From contig BSBM01000994.1 in NCBI GenBank assembly GCA_027924585.1, positions 6,641,001-6,705,000 on the forward strand: 64,000 nucleotides of DNA, in the 5' to 3' direction. The DNA comes from Larix kaempferi. Lineage: Eukaryota > Streptophyta > Pinopsida > Pinales > Pinaceae. Made by a program: the position numbers and the translations under genes. A model generated the notes under the pieces. The model was not told where the DNA came from. It did no database searches and worked only from the letters and a program-made list of their open reading frames with translations. Below are positions 57,868 through 64,000 of the stretch, piece after piece (positions within the stretch are counted from its first letter, which is position 1; each line of letters opens with the position of its first letter).

Positions 57868-58825
57868 TGTATTGGAGAAAACTCACTATGGCTTGGGAAT
57901 ACCACAACAGACAGATGACTACCAGAAATCTACTCAATTCTCAAAGCAATGCTATTATAAATGACAATGTTAAAATAATGGAGAAATGTAACCAACCTCG
58001 ATCCAAGCGTTTGATGTAGATCCCCGTTGGAGCTTTCAATCCATGCACTTGTAATCTGCAAATTAGTCTTGATAGCCAATATCCAACAAGTACATATAAT
58101 ATATAATTGACATTAACATCATCAATAATAATGGTCCATAATATCACAAGCAAATATAACCCAATGTATAATAAACAACATTCACACCATGAATGGATGA
58201 GAATATGAGCATTTTTATTAATGAACAAGAAGTACAAAGTGATACGACCTCTTGTCGGGAACCAATCTGAACCAAGATCTAGATCAATCCACTTGTGCCT
58301 CCACCAGTTCAATCCTCCATGAATGGAAAACTCAAACTAGAAAGGAGTTTGGAAGGTGAACACAAATGGTCCACAACTACAAGGATCAATGAGTGCAGAC
58401 TCAAGAGAGGGAAAAAATCCACTAGAGTTCTCTTGCTATTCTCTTCTTCCTCCCGTCCATAAGCCATATGTGCTCAATATATAGTCCTCTCAAAGATAGG
58501 TGAAAGGACACATCGAGACGTTACTTGGGCAAATGGAGAGCCAAAGGTCACCCAATGACCGCTTTTTGGGAGTAAAAAGTAATAAATTAGTGATTTTTAC
58601 AATTTTACTTGATACCCGCAGGCTATAGTGATGCAACTCATGGGTACGCATGCTATAGTGATGCAACTCGTGGGTATGCATGCTATAGTGATGCAACATG
58701 CAGGTACAAACAAAAATGGGGAAAAATAGTATCTCTGAAGGATGTAAGTGGATCTGAGTCATTGAAATGGATCCTATAGGCTAAATAATGTTGATGCTCA
58801 CAGGGTGGAAGATTACAATGTAACA
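57868..58825 (-). repeat. element A 5' LTR
   Basis: 958 bp. It carries three copies of a ~30-bp unit (CTATAGTGATGCAACTC then GGGTA(C/T)GCATG) at about 58622-58705, versus two in the other LTR. TATA-like CTATATATTG on the minus strand at 58475-58484. Confidence 0.92.
58475..58484 (-). promoter_or_regulatory. element A LTR TATA-like box
   Basis: The minus strand reads GGACTATATATTGAGC, about 340 bp into the LTR; the same motif is at 49630-49639 in the 3' LTR. Confidence 0.45.
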
Positions 58826-58841
58826 TTTATGCATGAATTAC
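58826..58841. other. target-site duplication TTTAT and flank
   Basis: TTTAT at 58826-58830 repeats 49015-49019 exactly and marks the right edge of the element A insertion in element B. Confidence 0.85.
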
Positions 58842-59340
58842 TTATGTGTGTGAATGATACAAATTCCAATCTAAAACATAGTTTGCAAATGAATCAACTA
58901 ATGCATTCAAGTTCCTTGGAATATTATGATATGTGATATAATCAAACTGTCTCTCAAGTAACCTAATGCACATGAAATGACGTAAGAAAGTATGATCTCT
59001 AACCTGATAAACACCCAGTAACTGAAAAACAACTAACTGTGAGTCGAGCCGTACCTCCAAACGTGAAATGCAATTAAACAGAGCATCTCAGAGTAGCTCT
59101 ATGACTGCACTGTATTCAGCCAAATTGTTCATTGTGGGACCTAGACAATCCCCTCCTGAAGATACCAATTGACTAGCTGGTGAGTAAATAAGCCAAGCTG
59201 CTGCGTCCAACTGACGGGTGTGGCGGCTAGTGCCATCAGCAAATCCTATAAAGTGTTCAGTTAACATCTGAAACACAAAGTAATAAATGCATAAGACTAC
59301 AAAAACTGTAAACAAAATTAACTTTACACAAATGTACATC
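58842..59340 (-). pseudogene. additional (archaeal-type) RNase H of Tat lineage
   Basis: Two same-frame halves are separated by one TGA at about 59085. Before it: IGFADGTSRHTRQLDAAAW, SPASQLVSSGGDCLGPTMN and NNLAEYSAVIELL. After it: DALFNCISRLEVRLDSQLVV, HNIPRNLNALVDSFANYVLDW. The four acidic positions of an RVT_3-type RNase H (D of FADG, E of LAEY, D of LDSQ, D of LVDSFAN) are all present. Tat-lineage Ty3/gypsy elements are known to carry such a second RNase H besides the ordinary one. The TGA stands where Arg is common, so CGA-to-TGA decay is plausible. It lies just outside the element A insertion (58826). Confidence 0.82.
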
Positions 59341-59372
59341 TAAAATACATGAAAAATCACAACAACACTTCT

Positions 59373-60129
59373 TCAAGTAGGGTCAGTGCCTGGGATCTCA
59401 TCATGATATCGGGAAAAGATGTCACAGAAATCATTAAATAGATTGGTGTACGAAATGATCTCATCAAGATAACAGTTTTCTCCAATAAAGATATGTTCCA
59501 TGACCCCAGGTTCAGTGGAAATGTTGATGGGGATGGTTCTCACTGTACTCGTCCTATTCCCTTTGGTAAAAATAGCTTGTGAAGTGGAAGGGACAGAGGC
59601 CCAATCAACATTCTCACTAGGTCTCGGAGAGAAGTCTCTTCTCTCAATCAAGTTCAGAATGGGAGTAAATAGGATCTGGGGTTCATAACTTCTCGAGATA
59701 AATCTAGGCCTATCATAGCTTCCCAAAATGTTTCGTCCGAAGGAAAAACCGTGTCTAAACTATCAGGAGAGAGGGTAGAGTCCGTTGACCGTGCAGGAGC
59801 AGGGTCCATATCCGACTCGGCAGAGACAAACAGAGTCGTGATATGTTCTGTTGCAGGTTGTTTTGAATCCAAGTGGCTTATCTTTGAAATGAGTACATGC
59901 ACAACTGGTTCTGATTCAGTGGGGAGACTCCATGTATCTGTTGTTGAACAGATGGTGGAGGTCTCAGAAGGTGAACATTCTTCAGAACCAACGAACAAGG
60001 TAGGAGCAAGTAGGTCAAAAGTGCCTATTAAGGACCCACAGATTCCTGCTCCTAAACTCTCAATGATAGGGCTAGATTGGTCAATCAATGGAATGGATGA
60101 GTAGGACGAAGCCTAGTTGTTCTTCCAGG
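59373..60129 (-). pseudogene. element B protease-RT linker, no RT following
   Basis: Ser/Thr/Glu-rich, low-complexity linker (ATEHITTLFVSAESDMDPAP, FPSDETFWEAMIGLDLS), then GVMEHIFIGENCYLDEI and FNDFCDIFSRYHDEIPGTDP. This last block normally stands directly before Tat RT. Here the frame stops after GTDPT and only about 30 codons separate it from the additional RNase H, so RT and RNase H are missing cleanly. Two frames overlap at 59654-59726. Confidence 0.75.
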
Positions 60130-60623
60130 TAAAGGAAAGTTGATCCACTGTGACGATCTTTCCTTCGTGTGGGAACATTATGACCCAAAAAACAGCTGAT
60201 GGCACTGCCTACATGGCATATGTCCAGCTCCTACTGTAATCGAGTGGGGCATCCAGCCTCTACTGATACTAGCTTGCCTACAAGTTCGACATGGAAGGAT
60301 GGTAAGACTCTGTGTGGAAGGAAGGATCTTCCATCGAAGGCAGTGAGTATCGTGTTTGAGGGAGCTAACTTAGGTTCACCCAAGGTTCTCCAGCAAGAAA
60401 TCGACATTACGCACATAGATGTGCCCTCATCCACTACAGCTCGTCCGATGGTATTAGGACCATGGATAGCCTTGATCTGGAGGGAAACATGATACAACAA
60501 CCGGTACTTGATATCTTTCATATCAAAGCGTGCAAGCATGTTGGATGAATCAACACTCCCAATCGCTAACAGAAGAACACTGCGTTGCAATGGGAAACTT
60601 TGCAATACCTCCAAGGTGGACAT
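60130..60623 (-). pseudogene. element B aspartic protease
   Basis: Reads MSTLEVLQSFPLQRSVLL, a substrate-side helix, then RAVVDEGTSMCVMSISCW with DEGT at the active site, TAFDGRSFLPH and VELVGKLVSVE. The frame stops at 60231; the end (WTYAM, FPHEGKIVTVDQL) continues in another frame to about 60130. It matches the element A protease (MVDEGASASVMSLACW) almost segment by segment. Confidence 0.8.
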
Positions 60624-60635
60624 AGCACATGGGGT

Positions 60636-61093
60636 TTAGGATAAGTCCTCCACAACATTGTAGTTGGGAGCAGCACGCATGTTAGGGTTGTGCACATCCC
60701 GTTTGCAGACACCTTTCGGTATCTTAGGCAGCATCTCCACAGGTATGTGAAGAGGAGTGGAAGATTCAACAGTGTCCTTTTGCTGCGGGTCTGGGGTATA
60801 ATTCCTAGCTCGAGTTTGCAACAACGTGTCTGAATTAACCATGTTAATAAAAGACAGATCAGCTGGGGTTCCCCCAGCACTAGAGTTTCCAGAAGTTGAA
60901 CTCTGTCCATGAGGAAAAGGATCTTTCAAGACAACCGGTTTCTTCTCACGGATCAGCTTCTGTGCTTCTTCCATAAGAGGGAACTGGTGGGTAAGGTGGT
61001 CCCCTTGACACAGTTTGCAAGGGAACTTAGCCTTCCATTTCTCTTTTTTTCCCTCCTCGGCATTTTTCTTATTGTTGGGATTTTGTTGGTTTA
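60636..61093 (-). pseudogene. gag: element B gag C-terminus with defective zinc knuckle
   Basis: Reads NQQNPNNKKNAEEGKKEKW, then FPCKLCQGDHLTHQFPLMEEAQ, LKDPFPHGQ and a tail ending VVEDLS. The knuckle CX2CX3HX4C has Phe in place of the last Cys. Homologous to the element A gag (CKLCGEDHLTHLC, LKDPLPHQQ). The 5' part is removed by the element D insertion at 61094; the apparent start inside the D LTR is spurious. Confidence 0.82.
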
Positions 61094-62862
61094 TGTAATG
61101 TCCCCATTCAAATAATTGTATAGCAAACAATCCCCATCAATCCTACCAAGTTCCCTAGGTTGAATGGGTACATTGGGAATTGTAATAAGGGAGCAAAGGA
61201 ATAATGTTTACACATTAGAATAGTCCAAGTATTTAATAAATAAGTTGAATAAATGAATCCAAGAGGAATTATAGGTGGCAAATTATTTTGAGGACATTTG
61301 GAGGATGTGGGACCCCCACTAGCTTGGTTTCTCACTGCCACATGGAAAATCTCACTTGGAATTTTGAATCCATGGGAAGGAAAACATTATTGGGTGAGTT
61401 GGTAAGGCATACACATGGCATGGATCATCTTAGGTCTAAATGTGGTGGAATAGTAACCTCCATGGAAGAGGAAGAGTCAAATTGGAGACTAGTGGACACT
61501 TGGGCTAGATTCTCTAGTCTTATGACAACAATGATGAACCATCTATGAAATCTATTACAAAGTTCAGATCTGACATCTTACACCCGACCATTATGACATG
61601 TCAGCCCCAAAAATAAGCTCAAGAAGGCGCTCATGGATTTGGGGGAAGCTAAAGAGACTCCTACTCGAAATTGGGAGAAGATGGAGGGTTGGAAACTAGG
61701 AGACAAGTGGCAAATGTGGAATATTTCCTAAGTGGAAATATTTAGAAGATAATGAGAGAATTTAGACCCTTAGAAGGATAATATTGGTTATAAAATGTAG
61801 AAATCAAGTACGAGAATGGCTTTTTGATGATTTGAGAAAAATTGCATTTGTTAAGAGAGAGCTAGTCGATGACTAGTTTCTTGCCTTAGCCAATTTCGAG
61901 GGTGAAAGATTCCCATCCAAGTTGGTGTTTGGAGAGGCCACTCAGGTCTTTCATGGAGATTTAATGGAATTTTATTTGCAGGTATCAGCTACAGGGCAGC
62001 TCGTGGTTTTGTTTAGTGCAGCACCATCTCTCAACCATTTCCAGTTTTGAAGGCATATTCATGCTCCTTGAGGGAGGGCGTTTTTGGTGAGTTCTTGTGC
62101 TTCTTGGGAGAGATTCTATTGATGTATTCCTAATTTTAATAGAATTATATACTCTGTTCTTCACCTTCATAAAGTATCAGGTCGAAATACCATGTGGTTG
62201 TATGTAAAAATGAAGATTAATGAGCAAACAATGTCCATTTCCCCACTACATTGATGTATGCCATTATAATGATGATGATTTCGAATAAAAGAATGTTTCT
62301 ATGATATATTTGTGATGAATGGAATTCCATTGATGTTTATTACAAGTTTCATATTCAGTACTTGAGCATTTGAATCCATTATACTCAGTTTATTTGCATT
62401 TGAAGAAGATTTGGTGCCATTTCCCTAAGGGTCGAACTAGTGGTTTTTTCTATTGTTTGGGAGAGGGTTGGAATAGACCTTATAACTAATGAATGATGAA
62501 TTTGGGAACTTAGTAAAATCCCTGAAAAATCCCCTACCACTGTTCAGAAATTTGAGTGGGTTTGGAGGCATTTGGGAAGCTATTTTCAGTACTTACCCCA
62601 AGGGGATTTGAACCCCAAATTACTAGTAAAATTGCATACTTGAACCAGAATCTTAAGAGAGTTTGTAGAGATATTTTGGTGGCCATATATCATCCATGAA
62701 AATCATATTTAATTCCTAATATCATTAACACACCTTCCCTGAAGATTTGGGACCATTTGGACCAAAATTGGGACCTAGGCATCAAAACTAGTCAAAGCTC
62801 GAAATTGGGGAAAAGGTGGAAAATTGGGCATTTTCTTAAAATTTTGAAAAAGGGACATTAAA
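61094..62862 (+). repeat. element D 5' LTR
   Basis: Starts TGTAATGTCCC and ends GGGACATTAAA, near-perfect inverted termini (the last bases would be expected as ACA). About 1.77 kb. Inner short ORFs are not genes. Confidence 0.75.
61789..61795 (+). promoter_or_regulatory. element D LTR TATA box (TATAAAA)
   Basis: TTGGTTATAAAATGTAG lies about 700 bp into the LTR, a plausible U3/R boundary. Confidence 0.45.
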
Positions 62863-62864
62863 AG

Positions 62865-62876
62865 TGGTATAAGAGA
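62865..62876 (+). promoter_or_regulatory. element D primer binding site, degenerate
   Basis: TGGTATAAGAGA lies two bases after the LTR. It matches the initiator-Met PBS TGGTATCAGAGC at 10 of 12 positions. Confidence 0.6.
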
Positions 62877-62892
62877 ATGGTATTGGACCCTT

Positions 62893-64000
62893 ATGGTATT
62901 AAAAATAATCCAAACAAATAAACCCCCACCCTTTGAATCAGTAGTTGAAGAAGTTTTGGTTGAAGAAGAGATAATAGTAGAAAAAAAGTTATTTTCTAAA
63001 ACAATGGGTAGAGAGGAGGAGGAAAAATTAAGACATAAGGAGGAATTTATTGAATCCTTAAAACCATGTTTTGATGGAATTACCATGGTTATGCTAGAGA
63101 TGAGTAGAAAAATGATGAAATATTTCGAATTGTTGGGTAGCCAACGTTCAGGCAAACAGATGATAGGAGATAACAGTGGTTCACATTCAGGGGAAAAGAT
63201 AAAAGGGAGTGAGCATATTTTTTCAAGCAAAGGACCACATAATAGACCTGATGAATTCCAAAGCACACAAATCCACACTTCACCTAAATTTATCACACCC
63301 AAAGAAGATCCCAATATTGAGGTGGATTATAAGAAACTAGCAAATGATTGGAATGATTTGAATCAAGAGTGTAAAAGAGGTGTACCACTCAGTGACTACA
63401 TTGATGCTATACAAAAAATTAAAAGGAGGGAAGACAATAGGAGTCCATTCCAAAACAAAGAATTAAATAGTGCAATTGGAAAAATGTCACTTCCTACATT
63501 TGATGGTTCTTCTCAAAATTCTGCTAACACTTGGGTGCAAAAATTGGATGTATATTTTCAGCTGAATCCTATGTTGGAAGATGATGCATTAAAAATGGCC
63601 ATTTTGCATTTGGAAGGAGATGCAAATGAATGGTGGTTTCATGGGATGAAAACCTTGGGTCATAATCAGGTTAAAACATATGGAGAATTTGTTGACAGGG
63701 TACTAGAAATATTTGAACAAAAAGATCCAAAATTGCCTTTCAAAGAACTAGCTCAATTGAAGCAAACTGGGTCCCCTACTGAATATGTGTTGGACTTTCA
63801 AAAATTATCAGTCAAGGTGGCTGTTGTCTCTATGGGAAGATTAGTATTTCTATTCACTGAAGGTTTGGCTGAACCCTTAAGAGGTTTGTTCAAATCCCAC
63901 AAGCCAACTACATTAAAAGATGCAATGAGCTTGACTAGGGATCTCCAAAATGTGCTTCCTAGAACAAGATTTCCTCCCAAGCATAGGTACAAATTTGAAA
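62893..64000 (+). CDS. gag: element D gag (partial, open at window end)
   Basis: Open frame of about 369 codons from the ATG at 62893 (a second ATG at 63004 starts MGREEEEKLRHKEEF). A charged, Glu/Lys-rich N-terminus leads into the Retrotrans_gag domain from about residue 205: KMSLPTFDGSSQNSANTW, LDVYFQLNPMLEDDALKMAI, LEGDANEWWFHGM, LPFKELAQLKQTGSPTEYV and LTRDLQNVLPRTRF. This resembles chromovirus gags. The frame is uninterrupted, so it is the best-preserved gag in the window. Zinc knuckle and pol would lie beyond 64000. The upstream stop is a TGA at 62845. Confidence 0.85.
   Translation, partial: MVLKIIQTNKPPPFESVVEEVLVEEEIIVEKKLFSKTMGREEEEKLRHKEEFIESLKPCFDGITMVMLEMSRKMMKYFELLGSQRSGKQMIGDNSGSHSGEKIKGSEHIFSSKGPHNRPDEFQSTQIHTSPKFITPKEDPNIEVDYKKLANDWNDLNQECKRGVPLSDYIDAIQKIKRREDNRSPFQNKELNSAIGKMSLPTFDGSSQNSANTWVQKLDVYFQLNPMLEDDALKMAILHLEGDANEWWFHGMKTLGHNQVKTYGEFVDRVLEIFEQKDPKLPFKELAQLKQTGSPTEYVLDFQKLSVKVAVVSMGRLVFLFTEGLAEPLRGLFKSHKPTTLKDAMSLTRDLQNVLPRTRFPPKHRYKFE

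Larger units (their letters stand above)
49020..58825 (-). mobile_element. element A: gag-protease-only (non-autonomous) Tat-type LTR retrotransposon
   Basis: 9,806 bp with LTRs 49020-49949 and 57868-58825, both TGTATTGG...TGTAACA. The 5-bp target duplication TTTAT is perfect (49015-49019 and 58826-58830). The minus strand holds gag (56264-53714), protease (53514-52918) and linker (52890-51922), then about 2 kb of non-coding DNA; no RT, RNase H or integrase motif was found between the LTRs. Gag and protease match the Tat group. LTRs differ at about 38 of ~925 aligned positions (about 4 %) plus a 29-30-bp repeat-copy difference. It sits inside the related element B. Movement would depend on enzymes supplied in trans. 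Confidence 0.9.
45083..61093 (-). mobile_element. element B: Tat-lineage unit with gag-PR, additional RNase H and antisense PMD-like gene
   Basis: After removing element A (49020-58825), the minus strand reads: gag zinc knuckle (from 61093, cut by element D), protease, linker, additional RNase H (59340-58842), then the antisense PMD-like gene (plus strand 47621-48862), a non-coding 3' region homologous to that of element A, and a PPT-like site at 45084-45100. No RT, ordinary RNase H or integrase is present. Neither LTR is visible: the 5' side lies past the window or under D, and at 45083 the PPT side abuts element C RT instead of an LTR. That one unit spans both sides of A is inferred from order and orientation. 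Confidence 0.6.
61094..64000 (+). mobile_element. element D: plus-strand Ty3/gypsy element, 5' end only
   Basis: 5' LTR (61094-62862), primer site (62865-62876) and a gag frame open to the window end. Inserted in the gag of element B at 61093/61094; the left flank is GTTTA. The right part lies outside the window, so lineage and target duplication cannot be confirmed. Confidence 0.8.

Noticed and set aside
1-64000. CRISPR arrays, rRNA genes and bacterial-type operons
   Set aside because: Looked for and not seen; all regular repeats have spacing and context of plant tandem repeats or LTRs.

Overview
The window is about 64 kb of AT-rich nuclear DNA from a seed plant with a large, repeat-filled genome. 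A gymnosperm fits best (Tat-lineage and long-LTR Tekay-like Ty3/gypsy elements, nested insertions, almost no host genes), but the sequence does not prove this. No complete, intact host gene was found. The only recognisable host-type coding sequence is a two-exon remnant of a NIP-type aquaporin (about 7.2-7.7 kb, minus strand), which looks dead.

Layout. 1-734: 3' part of a plus-strand LTR cut by the window edge. 735-7170: non-coding, with a small repeat pair, a perfect hairpin and a 540-bp purine-rich tract. 7186-7700: aquaporin remnant. 8297-17058: a five-unit array of ~280-bp tandem repeats whose fifth unit is split by a Ty1/copia element (9636-16997, minus strand). 17059-27781: mostly featureless AT-rich DNA with a tRNA-type SINE (18183-18421), several short tandem repeats, a Cys-rich coding relic and a 481-bp tandem duplication. 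27782-64000: a nested pile of Ty3/gypsy elements.

The gypsy pile. Element C is an old Tat-like element (3' LTR 27782-28646; RT, RNase H and integrase remains 42514-45083). A Tekay/Del-like chromovirus with ~4.06-kb LTRs is inserted in it (29502-42513). Element B is another Tat-lineage unit (45083-61093) with zinc knuckle, protease, linker, an additional archaeal-type RNase H and, in antisense, a decayed gene resembling the plant mobile domain. It has no RT, RNase H or integrase in this window. Element A (49020-58825, perfect TSD TTTAT) is a related gag-protease-only element inserted in B. Element D (61094 to the window end, plus strand) is inserted in the gag of B; its 5' LTR, primer site and open gag are visible.

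By-eye LTR divergence gives the order: Tekay about 1.3 % (youngest), copia about 3.7 %, element A about 4 %. Every element whose polyprotein can be read through, except the visible part of D, has stops or frameshifts, so movement of copia, Tekay and A would need help in trans. Most of the remaining DNA is old intergenic sequence in which I recognise nothing.
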